A stretch of DNA of 64,000 nucleotides, taken from Meloidogyne chitwoodi (lineage: Eukaryota; Nematoda; Chromadorea; Rhabditida; Meloidogynidae). The translations under genes were made by a program, and so were the position numbers. The notes beneath the pieces were generated by a model. It worked only from the letters and a program-made list of their open reading frames with translations. It had not been told where the DNA came from and searched no databases. The stretch is from contig JACZZP010000018.1 of the NCBI GenBank assembly GCA_015183035.1, positions 806,001-870,000 of the forward strand. The letters run 5' to 3'. Below, one piece after another: positions 22,931 through 35,074 of this stretch (position 1 is its first letter; the number at the start of each line of letters is the position of its first letter).

Positions 22931-23054
22931 GTGTCAACTTGTCCGTTTTTATCGTTTTTTATTATTTGTTTTTTATGCAAAATTGTTAACTTCGATAAAA
23001 GTAAACATCATACCATTAATTCTCTTCCGTATTTTTATTCGTCGTTCGACGACA

Positions 23055-24334
23055 ATGTCTTTTTATCTGAATGAGAGGACAATAACCACCACAGAAAGTG
23101 AAGACGAAAAAGCAGCAGCAATTCCAACATCTGCTAATATTAAAATGATTAAAATTCAAACTGATTCAAATTATATAAAACATAACTCTTTTTTAAACGA
23201 ACTTTCTCCTTTTGATAATGCCAAAAAAACTGCAGCAGTTTCTTGTGGAGAAGCGGAAGTTAAAAGTGGAATGAGTCTAGGAATTGGAAGTGGAACAACA
23301 ATGAAGTTCTTCATTGATTGGTTACATGGAACAATTCAGAATGGACTCTTAGAAGATGTGAAATGTGTTCCAACTTCTTTTCAGGTTTTTAAAATTAATG
23401 AATAGATCATTCGTTGTATTTACGAATATGGAAGTTAACCAGTAATCCCTTTTCAAAATAAAATTATTTTTTATCTTTAAAAATTTTAATATTATAGACA
23501 CGTGTTTGGTTAAATAATGCTAATTTGCCAGTTTACGGATTGGATCAACTAAATAATTTGGATTTGGCTATAGATGGAGCAGATGAAGTGGATCAACAAT
23601 TAAATTGTAAATTTAAATTAATACAAAATTAAAACAAATTTAAGGTATAAAAGGCGCAGGAGGTTGTTTATTGCAAGAAAAGGTTGTTCAAACGTGTGCT
23701 AAGCGTTTTGTTGTTATTGGTGGATTAGACAAATATTCGAAGGCATTTGGTCATGTTGCAAAGAGTATTCCTATTGAAATTGCTCCTTTGTGTCTTATTC
23801 CTGTACAAAAATGGATTACAGAAAAACACGGTTTATTTTGGTTTCTGGCGCTATAAGATTATATTAAAGTTTTTTGAATATTAACTTAATTATTGTAAAA
23901 TATTTATGTGTTTATTTTCAGTTTTTGAATGTCTTTTAGCATTTTTCTTTTGAATAATTATAAATTTATTAGTCAAAATATCTTCTAATTTTTTATTTTA
24001 AGGTGGAAGTTGTGTATTAAGAATGGATTCTAGAAAGTGTTTTCCAGTATTTACAGAAAATCATAATTATTTGGTTTTTTAAATAATTAGTTAATTTGTA
24101 ATTTTTAAAAATATTTTACAGTTAGATTGGCATTTTCCAGTATCAGAGGCTAATAATTTTGATTGGGATGCGGTCAATCGTAGTTTATTGTGTATACCAG
24201 GTTTTTTTAATTTATTGTAAATTTTCAAAAAAATTATTTTAGGTGTAGCTGAGACTGGATTATTTATTAACGTTGTTAAGGCTGCTTATTTTGCTACTCC
24301 AAATGGCGAAATCCAAAAAGTTTTTAAAAAATAA
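23055..24334 (+). CDS. RPIA: Ribose-5-phosphate isomerase A
   Basis: The enzyme interconverts ribose 5-phosphate and ribulose 5-phosphate in the non-oxidative pentose phosphate pathway in the cytosol. Exons: 23055-23384, 23508-23606, 23645-23830, 24003-24073, 24122-24200, 24243-24334. Family motifs appear in order: MSLGIGSGTT (phosphate loop), TRVWLNNANLPVYGLDQL, DLAIDGADEVD (catalytic Asp region), IKGAGGCLLQEKVV (with the Lys and Glu of the active site), KRFVVIGG, and SIPIEIAP. The C-terminal part gives GGSCVLRM and a GVAETGLFINV end. The start is the first ATG in frame; about 45 residues precede the conserved core. The last exon reads through a GT site to TAA at 24334, so a short extra exon cannot be excluded. 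Confidence 0.9.
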
Positions 24335-24720
24335 AAATTTTGTAGTTTTGCTAATTGTCAAACATTCCTTGCCTTATTTTAATTTTTAATGCCTCAACCA
24401 AAATATATTAATTTTTGATTTAAAATATATTTAATACATATTTGTTTTCTATTTAAACCAAATTTTAAAAAATTTATATTAGACATTTATTCTTTTTAAA
24501 ACTTCTTTTTGTTTATTTATGGCATGTTTCAATTACAAATTAGCGTGAAAAGGCAAATTATAAAATGATTAATTATTTTTAGTGATTTTTTTACATTTTT
24601 TTAAATAAAATTCTTTTCTTTCTTGTTTTTAAATTCTAAATAATTTGTTTTGAAAATAAAACATTTACTTTTTATATTTCTTTTTTTTATATTATATTAA
24701 TTATTTTTTTAGATTAATTT
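24335..24720. other. AT-rich intergenic region
   Basis: The region separates ribose-5-phosphate isomerase from the next ATG at 24721 on the same strand. It is T-rich and ends in ATTTTTTTAG just before the ATG, a good candidate for a trans-splice acceptor. No ORF or RNA is seen. Confidence 0.45.
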
Positions 24721-25217
24721 ATGTTTTTGAGTTTGGCTAGACTTTCAAGGCGACCTGATACAAGACCTTTATATCGTCGTTTACTTACTAATAGGCGTTT
24801 GGATATTTTACATTTAAGTGAGGTTTTTTTTTATATTAATATTATAAGTTTATGATTAATTAGAAATAGCTTTAATTTAAACTCCTATACTCCTATTTTT
24901 GGTGTTTTTCCATGTCTTTTAGGATTTTTTTAATTTACTTTATGTCGTATTTTTCCTGGACATTTTAGGAATTATTAGTTTGTTTATTGACTCCCAAATA
25001 ATCAAAAAATTGTTTTCTTGCTAATATTTTTATTTTTTTAGCTTCTGTAAGGTTTATTACAATTATCCTTCTGCCTTATTTGACTTCTTTTTTGTTGACT
25101 ACTGGAGTTATTTACTACGCTTTTGAAAAGCCAATTAAAAAACAAGAGAGACGCCGTTTAGAACTTGAAATTTTACAGGCACAATTGGCTGGATTTAAAT
25201 TTAAAGAAGAGAATTAA
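24721..25217 (+). CDS. Small single-pass membrane protein, unknown
   Basis: The first exon begins MFLSLARLSRRPDTRPLYRR and is rich in Arg, like a mitochondrial targeting sequence. A later exon has a membrane helix (RFITIILLPYLTSFLLTTG) followed by the charged segment KPIKKQERRRLELEI, ending FKFKEEN and TAA at 25217. The direct junction between 24822 and 25041 does not keep frame, so one small exon or another splice site in between is missing from my reading. The next ATG is 12 bases after the stop. I do not recognise the family; a small inner-membrane protein of mitochondria is an inference from composition. Confidence 0.5.
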
Positions 25218-25229
25218 ATATTTTTAAAA

Positions 25230-25599
25230 ATGAATAATATTGTTGGAGGAAAAGTATATATTTTTAAATATTTTTTAATTTAATTTATTTTTTAAGGTCA
25301 AAAAATTTGTTAGTATTTTTAATGGAATTAATCGTTGGAAAGGAAATATTTTTGTTGAATTATCTCATACATTTATGAAAAATGATTTATCACTCTTTTT
25401 TCTTGGAATTGGTTTAGGTTCAGCATTTGAATTAATTAAAAATCATTTAATTATTGGACAAACTTCTTTTTATAAAACATTTAGAGAAAAGAATGTACCT
25501 AGAGAATTGGAAGCTTTTGAAGAAAATTTACAAGAAAGAGAAAAAAGAATTTTAAAAAGTTTAGAAAGAATGCGTGAGGTAAATAATAATCAACAATAA
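25230..25599 (+). CDS. Small membrane protein, unknown
   Basis: Exons 25230-25253 (MNNIVGGK) and 25297-25599 join in phase 0. The protein is about 109 residues long. It has one hydrophobic helix (DLSLFFLGIGLGSAFELI), then a charged helical tail (LEAFEENLQEREKRILKSL) ending in Asn/Gln. Its ATG follows the previous stop by 12 bases, so both may lie on one bicistronic message. No family is recognised. Confidence 0.6.
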
Positions 25600-25777
25600 T
25601 ATTTATGATGATAAATGTTAAATTATAAATTCATTCTTTGTTGCTTTAAAAAATGGCTTTTTCTGATTTATTAAACAAATTTTTAAAAATATTAAAAATA
25701 AAATTGAGGGATTTTTTGGAGGAATTTAAATAATAATTATTTAAATATTATATCTAATAATTTTATTTATTTTTTTT

Positions 25778-28700
25778 TCACCAAATATTTGCACAATTTT
25801 GTTCTTTATTATTAGAAGAACCAAGTCGAAGTGTAAAAGAAGCTTTAATTTCATTTGTTGAATTTAAATTATTATTATTTTGTTTTCTATTATTTTCACC
25901 AAGTTCATCAAGAATTGCATCTAATGGATGATTATTACCATTAACTTGAGATTTTTGTTGTTGTTGTGTTATTGGTGGACGAAAATTACGAAGAGAAATT
26001 TGTCTAACTGTGAAAAATAAATAAATTATTAAAAGAAAATGTTTAGGCGTTATTTACCAGGAATTGCTCTCCTTTGTGTTTGTGGACATTCTTCATCTTG
26101 TATTATTGCCAATTTTTTCATTGTTACCTAATTTTATTTTTTTATTTATTTTATTTTTAAAATAATACCATCATATTTGCTAATGTTTTACATCTTCGTA
26201 AAAATCCATCTACTAATGGCACTTAAAAATTATTATTTTTTATTATAAAAAAACTTTAATTTTAATCACATTTTTCTTGCAGTAAATGTTCTTCTCTAGA
26301 AATTCTCTCCATTGTTTGTTTAATTTCCATTTCTATTTTCCTTTGTAGAATTGGAATTTCAACTTAAATTAAAAAAAACATTCTGATTAAATTAGAATTT
26401 GAGAAGAGGCTGCTTTTGTAAAAATTAAAAAGAACAAATTTTAAACATTAAAAGTAATTAAGAACTAAATCAAGTTTCAATTTCCAATAATTATAAAGGA
26501 GGGAAAAGAGTAGGAATCGAACCCACAACTAAAACAATCGAAAATCAAACATTTACCAACTACACCAAAGATACATACCAAGAATATCCTAAAAATTCTG
26601 CTTATATAATAATTAAAAAAACTTTTTAATTCAACAGCTTCCCGTCCAATTTCGCCTAAAGCTGCAGTCAATTCATTTACTTCATCTAATTTTAATCTTC
26701 TTGTAGAATTTAAAACAGCACTTCTAGTATCTTCTAAATTAGCTTCAAAGCTTTTTAATGCAGATTGGACATTAGATAATCGATTTATATGATTACCAAT
26801 AATTGAACTTGTTTGAAATAAATTATTATTATTTGCAGCTATTTTTACTTGATTTAAAACATTTTTAATCATTTCATTTCCATTAAATGTATTTCTCTTT
26901 GAAAAAATAAAAAATTAATTTAATTAATTTCCTTTTTTGTGAGGGAATCGTAGAGGAAATAAATTAAAATATATAATTAAATATAACTGAGACTCTAATG
27001 GTACTTTTGAAAAAATACCTGAACATCTTGTTTAAGAATATTTAAATCTTCTTTAATTATTTCAAATTCATTAATTATATTTCCCCATTCTTTTTGTATT
27101 AAAATTGTAGAATTTGGTAAAGCTAAAGTTTTATTAAATTGAATTAATTGATTAGTATTTTCAGTAATTTTATTATTATTATTGTCTTTATTATAAAGAG
27201 CACAATGAACTAATGAACATAATGTAGCCATTTGCCTTTCCAAATTATCAACCTTTAAATTTAAAAAAAAGGTTAAATATATCTAAGACTTTAATGGATA
27301 AAATAACCATTAGAGTCTCAAAATTTTTTAAAAAATAATTTAAAAAAACCTTTCTTCGTGTTTCTTGTTGTTCAACAATTTCTTCTCTTGGAGTACTTGA
27401 ACCAGATTTAGTATAATAAATAGAAGGTGATTGTTGTTGTATACCCCCAATAGTAGTAGAACAAGTAGAAGAATCACTTGTATGTCCACAACCTTCAATT
27501 ATTCTTCTTTTTTTATTTTTTAAATTTTTATTATTAAAATCAATAACAGATGATGGTCTTAATTGTTTTTGTTGTATTAATTCTTCATTTCCTCTTTCCC
27601 ATTCATTTAATTCTGGTTCACTAAGATATTCAATTATTGGAGGAATTTGTTGTTTTCTTTGATGATTAAAAGAAGAAGGAGAATATGAAGAAGGTAAATT
27701 TTGTTCAAAAAGTCTTTAAAAAATTATAAAATAAATTTTATATTTTTATAAATATAGAAGAGAATTTTGCAATAATGACTTTTTACCGAATTTAGGAATT
27801 TAACGGGACTTGACATTTCGTCTAACAAAATTGCACGACATTTCGCCTCTACGGCAAAAAACTACATTTCGTTTACACGAGCCCGATTTTTTGTCGTGTG
27901 ACGAAATGTCGTGCAATTTCTGTCGACTAAATGTCTGGACACGATTATTTAACTGTTGAAAAGTTTTTGAAATATTTTACACAAAATATATTTTTTTTAA
28001 TTTTTTCTTTAAATTTCTACAACATTTTTTACTTTTTAATTAAAAAAAAATAACCTTAAAATACAAGAATTTTCCAAATCTTCAATATTTTCCAATTCAT
28101 AAAAAAGTCCTTGTGGAGAATCTCTTTTTTGTATATAAATTTTAATATTATTTGAATAAATATTTTTTGATTCTAATAAAGGAAATGAACGTAAAAATAA
28201 ACTTTTTAAATGTTCAATAGAATGTAAATTTAATGGTAATATTGAACGTTTTGTTTCACCTTGATGTTCCAAAAATAAATAAATTTGTGAAGAAGATGAA
28301 GATAAATCTGTTTTTAATTTTTAAAATATTTTATTTAATTAAATATTAATAATAATTCTCTCCTTTTTAAAAATATTTTAACATTTTCAAAATAAAATTT
28401 AATTTTCTAATTTATTTAAATTAAATAACCTGTTCTATTTTTATTATTATTATATTCAATTTGTTCATCATATTCATTTGATTCAGAATTTCTCATTTGT
28501 CTTAATAATGAATTGGCTCTGTGACAATTCTTTTTTTTTTTAAATAAAAAGAATTATTTATTTATTAAAAATATTAACTCACTCGATTAGGGGGTGGTGA
28601 TTGTTGTTCTAAATTATTTTCTTCAAAATTATTATTATTCCAACAATTATTGTCAGAATAATAAATATTATTATTTGATGAATTTATTTGTGAAAATGAA

Positions 28701-29178
28701 CGTCTTGGAGCAGGTTGTGGAGATTTTGGTTTTGGAGGTAAAGCAGCAGCTGCAGAAGGAGGAAAAGAATTTGGTAACGGTGGACGAGGAGGAATTGCTT
28801 GACATTTATTATTATTTGGAGAATCTTTTAAAAAATTAAAAATTTAATTTTATCAGTTCCTATTACCCCATTTAATTCTTTTAAAAAAATTAAAATAAAA
28901 TAAATAAAGTTCCCCCTAATATTAATAATTAAACCATCTCTTAATTGTTGTTGTTGTTGACCTTCACTGAAACGAACAGCTCTTTGTCTTCTTCCAGAAT
29001 TATTTAATGACAACATTTTTGGTGCTGTTTCAATAATTTCTCCATCAAATAAAGGATTTGGAAATTTTTTAAATTCATTTTCTATTTCTTCATCTGTTGA
29101 GTCAGGGCCATCATCCAATCGAGGAAATTTTTTAAGTCGGACTTGTAATTTGGTAAAAAGAGAGGAAGGTTTAGGCAT
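25778..29178 (-). CDS. SRCIN1 / KIAA1217 (sickle tail) family scaffold protein
   Basis: The N-terminus MPKPSSLFTKLQVRLKKFP is followed by proline-rich segments (PPRPPLPNSFPPSAAAALPP) that could bind SH3 domains. The diagnostic part is a conserved globular block with ETKRSILPLNLHSIEHLKSL, RSFPLLESKNIY, IKIYIQKRD and GLFYELENIEDLE. It matches the domain shared by p140Cap and sickle tail. Coiled-coil exons follow: VDNLERQMATLCSLVH, SALKSFEANLEDTRSAVLNS, and IEMEIKQTMERISREEHLL. The C-terminus is Gln/Asn-rich and ends ANIW with TGA at 25778. Vertebrate members link Src/Cas signalling to actin and adhesion. Asn/Gln runs make some exon borders uncertain. A tRNA-like relic and a palindromic repeat sit in its introns. 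Confidence 0.7.
26503..26576 (-). pseudogene. tRNA-like sequence in an intron
   Basis: The minus strand has box A (TTTGGTGTAGTTGG) and box B (GGTTCGATTCC), with a loop TTTTCGA that gives a UUC anticodon (Glu). The T stem is fair (GTGGG, then CCTAC), but the acceptor halves do not pair. It is probably a tRNA-Glu-derived relic. Confidence 0.45.
27828..27919. repeat. Palindromic repeat in an intron of the scaffold gene
   Basis: AAATTGCACGACATTTCG at 27828-27845 and its exact reverse complement at 27902-27919 enclose 56 bp. Further CATTTCGT words lie just outside and inside. The region is richer in G and C than the intron around it. It looks like a small foldback MITE. Confidence 0.65.
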
Positions 29179-30054
29179 TTTATTATTATATAAGTGTAAA
29201 ATGAAACCTAATAAATAAATGACCAACAAAAGTTTTAAGAAAAAGCTTTTTAAAAACAATTTAAATGGGAGAGGAAAAGAGAGAGAAATAAGAGAAACTT
29301 AAGAAAGAGACAAGGTAAAAAAGAGAGAAAAAAAGAAAAAGAGAAATAAAATCAGAAATTCTTTTAATGGATTATTGGTCTAGAAAATAAATAAATATTT
29401 ATTAGTGATTTACTTTTTTAAAAAAAAAGAAAAGAAAAATTAAAGTTTTTGCAAAGGTATATAAAGCACACTTTACACAACAATATATATAATAAGATTA
29501 TAAATAAATATATATTTGTGTTAAAAGAAGAAAAAAGAAAATATATTTATTTAAAAAAGGTTTAAGTGGATAAAAGAAATGAAAAAAAGAAGAGCTTTTT
29601 CTTTCTTAAATATTTATTACAAAATACTTTTAAATTGTTTTCTTTCTTTTTTAATAAATTGACCAAAGAAAAAGATAAAATAAGATAAATAATATATAAA
29701 TATATACGTGGTAGAAAAAGAAAAGGTAAAAAAGTTTGGCAACATTAATTATTTAAAAAAATAAAAAATATTTTATATATAAATTAAATGAAAACAAAAG
29801 AGAGGGTAATTCAAAGTTAATTAGTCATTTTTTAAATTTAAAAAACCCAATTTATTCAAATTAGTTTAGTTTTTTGTCTTTTCTGTTTTTACAGGTTTTA
29901 GAATTATTAAATTTTTATAAATAAATTATTGGTCCTAAAAGACTTGTCTTATTTAAAATTTTTAATTTCTTTAACACAACTTTTATTTTTTATTTATTTC
30001 AATTGTAATAAATAATAAAGCTAACAAATAAATAATTTTTTAAAATTATTTTAT

Positions 30055-30222
30055 ACCTTTTTTTGTAATGTGCAAATTTCGTTGTTCTTGTTCATTTTTT
30101 ATTTGAATACAACGTTCACATAAATCATCTCCAAAAGGTAAAGAAAATATTTCATTAATATCACAATAATAATCAGAACGCCAAGAAGTTACTGGTTTTT
30201 GTCTAATACAATTTAATAACAT
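30055..30222 (-). CDS. Possible upstream exon of the scaffold gene (long isoform)
   Basis: The open frame starts with ATG at 30222 (MLLNCIRQKPVTSWRSDYY), includes CDINEIFSLPFGDDLCERC, and ends at an AAAAAAG|GTATAAAA donor in phase 1. Spliced to the TTTATTAG acceptor near 29211, it stays in frame through NNK into MPKPSSLF. A long isoform of the SRCIN1-like protein is therefore possible. It could also be a separate small gene. Confidence 0.45.
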
Positions 30223-30638
30223 TTTTAACTAAATTTAGACTCTAATGTCCATTTTGTTAGAGACAAAAAATAAATTATTTAAAACAATAATGGTAAAATA
30301 ATAAAATTTTATTTGTTAAAATTATTTTAAATAAAAATTAATTTATTTAATATTGATTTATTTTTTTTAAATAATTCATGAAAATTAAGATGAAAAATAT
30401 TTAGACAAATTGTTTTTTTTCAAAATCAAAACCGCAAGTTAAATATGATGATTAGGCACAGTTGTTTATTTATTTTATTCAAAATATTTTTTTTAATTTT
30501 TAAAAAAACAATTTTGACATTTTTTTATTTGTTTAATAATTAATAAAAAATAAATAAAATAATATTTTTATTAAAAATTAATAAACATTTATATACAAAT
30601 TGTTTTGTTTAATTATGCTTTTTATTTTTATTTATTTT

Positions 30639-31889
30639 TTATTCTTCATCAATAATTAAAGAATTTAAACATTCTTCTTCTGGTAAAGGTCTTCTTTTCC
30701 ATCGTGGATTTGCTATTAATAAAAATATACAAAAACAAAAACCAATTAATGAAAATCCTAATAAATTTGAAATAAATTGACGACTACAAAGTTGTTTTTC
30801 AATTGTCCAGCAACTTTTAAAAAATAAATAAAATTAAATAAATATTTAATTATTTATTTAAATATACACCTATGATGCCAAGCAGAATATTCAGAAATAC
30901 CCATTAAAGCAGTAATTGTACAAAATAATAAAATTAAAAGTCCACCCAATTGGTGAAAAGGTAAAATTGCTCTTCGAAAATCTTGTGATAAACTTGGCCA
31001 AAAAAATGTTAGAAAACCAGCACCAAACTTTAAAAAAAAAAATAAATAAATAAAAAAATAAAATTAAAATAAATACCTGAATAAAATAAAAAATTACAGA
31101 AAATATTCCAAGCCAAGAATGAAGAGAAATTAAATTAGGTAAAGGATTAATATTACCATTAGAATCACGATGTAAATCTATTATTATTTAATTTATTAAA
31201 AAAATATTAATAAATTTTTTATTTTTTAAACGTAAAGATGAGTAATTAATGCAAATAAAATAAATAAAAATAAAAAAAACCATGAGAATCCCAAACAGCT
31301 TTTAAAGCAATTAAAACAAGTAAAAGGGCTATAGAATGTGTTGACATGTGAAGAAGCTTTTTTTAAAAAGAAAAATAATTTTAAATTAATTAATTTAATA
31401 TTTTATAATTTAATACTTTAGTAAATCGTTTTCGTTCATTTCTGTAAAAAGAAAAAACATTTTTGTAAAAATATTTAAAAATTACCTAAAAACTCGATAA
31501 ACAATACTATAGAAAATAAAAAAAAATTTTAAAAATAAAATTTAAAAATCTGTCTCACATTGCCTCGCCTTGAAGAAAAATAACAGCAATCACCATAAAC
31601 TAAAAAATTATTTTAATTTTTTAAAATTAAATACTCTAATAAAATAATTAAATATTATAGTACATTAGAGTATTAAAAATAATAAAAATAAAACCGTTGG
31701 ATGATAATTAAATTGTTTAGAAGGGTTTTCAGTCCAAGCAAACCCTCCATCTTCAAATGCTCCCATCCAAATAGCAACACCAAAAACAGCAAAAATACCA
31801 AAACATTGAGAAAGAATAAAAATATAATTAAATAATTTAGCATTTTGTCTTTCATCCAAAAGTTGAGGAGATTCAAAAATTAATGTCAT
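30639..31889 (-). CDS. CYB561: Cytochrome b561
   Basis: This is a six-helix membrane protein that passes electrons from ascorbate across endosomal or vesicle membranes. The start is ATG at 31889 (MTLIFESPQLLDERQNAKLF). The haem-ligand pattern is present: NYHPT, LLHMSTHSIALLLVLIALK, LHSWLGIFSVIFYF and FHQLGGLLILLF. KAVWDSHG and RVFRNERKRFTKLLH match the family. The C-terminus is a short cytosolic tail (RWKRRPLPEEE). About seven small exons make a protein of roughly 250 residues, the usual size. Exons read in the conserved order with no missing helix. Confidence 0.85.
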
Positions 31890-32657
31890 TTTTTTAAATT
31901 TAATTTCTAAAATAGTATATTAAAAAAATTAAAATAATAATTAATTAACTTTAAAAAAACAACAAAAAAAATAACTTAAAAATATTTATCAATAAAATAT
32001 GTAAATTAAAACAAATAAAAATCCCTCCTTTTATTTGTTTTTGACAGTTAAAAATGTAAAAATAAAAATTAAATTTTATTTTTCCAAATAAAAATAAGAA
32101 TGCGGCTGTATAATATATAGCCTAGTTGGAAGGTTTTATTAAAAAAAAAGTAAAAATAGAAAAGACATATAAGAGAATCGATGAGATGTTTATTTAAGAG
32201 AAAACTGCCTTTAATTTTTTTCTTGTTAAATTAAACAATATTATTATTATTAAATAAAAATATTTAAAAAAATTAAATTAATTAAAAAATATTTTTAATT
32301 AAAAAAGAAAACTACATTTATTCAATATAAAAATAAATAAAAATTATTTATTTGGTTTGTTTTTATTAAAAAAGGAAAAGACTAACATTTATTATTTACT
32401 ACTATTTTAAGAGAAAAATTATTTAATTTGAGGCTAACCATGTCCATCAACAAAATAAATATATTATTTTGTTATGAATAATGAAAACTAAAAAAGTTTA
32501 TTCCAAAAACAGTTCCAATTATTTATTTATAAAAAAATCCTTTATAGAATACCTATTCCTCGAATAAATATTTTTGTTTGTTTGATGAACATGTTTTATT
32601 AATTTAAAATATTTATTTATTTAGTTTTCTTTAAAATTTCCTTCCTAATTTTTATTT
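31890..32657. other. AT-rich intergenic region
   Basis: Upstream of cytochrome b561 and downstream of V-ATPase subunit D, both on the minus strand. I see only AT-rich sequence and one short TATA-containing stretch near 32110; no ORF or repeat is supported. Confidence 0.4.
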
Positions 32658-33920
32658 TTAAGTAAAAAGTACAGGCAAATCATCTTCTTCATTATCTAAC
32701 AAACTACGAATTGGACGTCCATCATCTGGTTGTCTTTCATTAAATTCTTCTTCTTCTTTTGTAGCAGCTAAAGCTCTATCTCGCTTCTTTTTTGCCTGAA
32801 TTTTTTTCATTCGAAAGAATTCTTCTCTTTCCATTTCATCCAATTCAGTTACTTTAAAAAAAAATATTTTTTTAATTTATTAAAAAAAACCAATATAAGT
32901 CAGAGTATTTTCAATTTTTGGAATAATAACATGTTCAATAGCATTAACACGTCGATTAGTAATTTTTATAGCTTCATCTAAAGTAATAAAACAAGTTTGT
33001 AAAGTTGCCAATTCAACTAATAATTCAATCGCTTTGTTATAATTCTAAAAAAATGAAAATTTAATATTTTTGTTTTGAGAGAATATTTAAAACAAAATAA
33101 ATATTATAGAGCTTTTAAAGAAAGAATAAATAAAGAGAGAAGTTATTGATTATTTTTGAAGAAAATCTTTCTTAATTTGTTGAAGAAAATACATAAAAAT
33201 CTATCCCTAAATTTATCAAAAAAAGTGAAACTTTTCCAAACTGAATAAATTTTAAGCAGTCACCCCAAGAATTATAACAAAACCAAAAAGTTTTTCTTAT
33301 TAAAATAAATAAAAACCTTTTTTAACTTTCCAATATTAGCTCCACCTTTGCCAAGTCCTGTCAAATTATAAGCATCACCATCTAAACCTTCACGTCTATG
33401 TGCTTCAAATACAGGAAGAAAAACACCTAAAAAATTTAAATAAAATTTTAAAAAATAATTTAAAAAACAAACCAACAACATTATCCTTCCTCATTTTTAT
33501 CTAAAAATTTCAATTTAATTAAAAATTTTAATTAAATTACAGTGTATTGAGCCTGTGTAGAAACATTCTGAACAACATGTGGCGAAAAATCACCAGCAGT
33601 GAATTTTGCTTCGGCCAATGAAAATGCCGCTTCTTTGAGTATTTCAGCCATCTTTTTCTTATTCTTTAAAATTAAAAAGTTGATAAAGTCTCAAAAATAT
33701 AAACTAAAACCTCAGTTATTTTTTTCAAAATTTCACGAAAGCGGAAATTTAGTGCGTCTGCTTTTTTCTTCAGTAAACTGTGTCCTTTCTGAGCACCTTT
33801 AAGACGAGTTTTCATCACAGATTGTGCCCTATTTTTAAATAAAGTCAAAAATTAAAATAATAATAAAACTAACATTCGAGATGGGAAAACAGCAATTCGA
33901 TCTTTACCTCCTCCAGACAT
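32658..33920 (-). CDS. vha-14: V-type ATPase subunit D
   Basis: Subunit D forms the central rotor shaft of the V1 sector and couples ATP hydrolysis to proton pumping. The N-terminus MSGGGKDRIAVFPSRM, then SVMKTRLKGAQKGHSLLKKK, DALNFRFREI, PVFEAHREGLDGDAYNLTGL and GKGGANIGKLKK are all highly conserved. The C-terminal part includes AIKITNRRVNAIEHVIIPK and a charged helix (MKKIQAKKKRDR), ending PVLFT. About seven exons give close to 250 residues, as expected. The start at 33920 is fixed by the family N-terminus. Upstream, a divergent AT-rich region of about 410 bp separates it from the plus-strand gene at 34334. Confidence 0.93.
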
Positions 33921-34333
33921 TTTTTATTTTTTAAATATAATAATCTAAAAGAGATACATATATGTATTTAAATTAAATTAATTGTTATTTATAAATATAA
34001 TAAATAAGATTAAAATAATAAAAAAAATATTTTTTATTTAATCTCCATTTTTTTAAAGGCCAAAAATCGTTAACTAAAAAATTTAAATTTCCGCTAAAAA
34101 TAAAAGAAATCGTTTCAAAATTCTTTTTTTCATAAAAATAAATTTAGAAATCGATCAACGAAAATTAGAGCTCGGAAACATAATATTTTACCACTTAACC
34201 TTTTTTAATCTTTTAATTTTCAATAAATATGGATCCTTTTTTAATTTATTGTCGTTGAGAATCTTGTTTTTCAAAAATTTATTTGATTTAATAATCTTGT
34301 GTTTTTTTTAAAAATTTAGTGAAAAATCTGGCA

Positions 34334-34781
34334 ATGAACGTTTTCTCGCGTCTGATGAGCTATGACCAATGTCGAGCATTACGTTTTCCCTGCAAACGTT
34401 ATAATTTCTCTGTTCGTCACAACGGAGGTCAGAACTATGAGAATTATTATAATAATCATGTAAGTTATTAAATTTACAAGTATGATAAAATGTTATAAAT
34501 TTCATTAATGCTAGATTAAAATTTAACATGACAGGTCTTAAGAAACTGATTTTAAAATTTTTAGAAGATGGGTACAAAAAAGATATGGCAGACCACCACC
34601 TTTTGGAAACAGCTTGCATTCGTTGTAACGATTCCTAGTTTATCTACTTATGCGTTGTAAGTTTAAAAAAATGTTATAATTAAAATTCCCTGATTTATTC
34701 AGCTATTGCTTTTTGGGTAATTTGCAAAAGAAGTTTCAGGCTGAACGAGATGAAGAGGCAAAACGTTATCAGGATCAGTAA
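34334..34781 (+). CDS. Small mitochondrial-type membrane protein (COX6A-like, tentative)
   Basis: Three exons: from ATG at 34334 (MNVFSRLMSYDQCRALRF), from 34564 (KMGTKKIWQTTTFWKQLAFV), and from about 34700 to TAA at 34781. The basic N-terminus resembles a mitochondrial presequence. The single helix LAFVVTIPSLSTYA after W-x-FWKQL resembles cytochrome c oxidase subunit 6A (W-K-x-L-x-FFVALP). The usual C-terminal PWGDG and LFHN motifs are absent, and the end is a charged helix (LQKKFQAERDEEAKRYQDQ). It may be a shortened COX6A-like protein or another respiratory-chain accessory subunit. Confidence 0.5.
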
Positions 34782-34801
34782 GGAATAAAATTTAAAAAAT
34801 T

Positions 34802-34905
34802 AAAATTCCTGATTTATACAGAATTTGCTATTTGAATAATTTGCAAAAGAACTTTCAGGCTAAACTAGATGAGGATGCAATGACTAGGATCAGTAAGAGA
34901 TAAAA
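34802..34905 (+). pseudogene. Degenerate tandem duplicate of the last exon
   Basis: This stretch repeats the preceding exon with its intron tail: CCTGATTTAT, then an acceptor, then AATTTGCAAAAGAACTTTCAGGCT. The first copy has AATTTGCAAAAGAAGTTTCAGGCT. The second copy carries in-frame stops (TTTGAATAA) and a deletion near its end. It cannot serve as a coding replacement. Confidence 0.7.
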
Positions 34906-35074
34906 GTATTCTATATTCGGTATTCTTTAATTTTTCATTTATGAATTTTATGGAATATCCAATAAATTTATATAAAACCTCAGCGTGTTATTCTATTAAG
35001 TTTTATTTTATTGTTTAAATTAAAATACAGAATTGAGCAACCTATTCAATTTTCATTGAATATCGTTTAACAAT

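Noticed and set aside
28594..28839. Plus-strand Tyr/Asn-rich ORF
   Set aside because: Antisense of a proline/Asn-rich exon of the scaffold gene.
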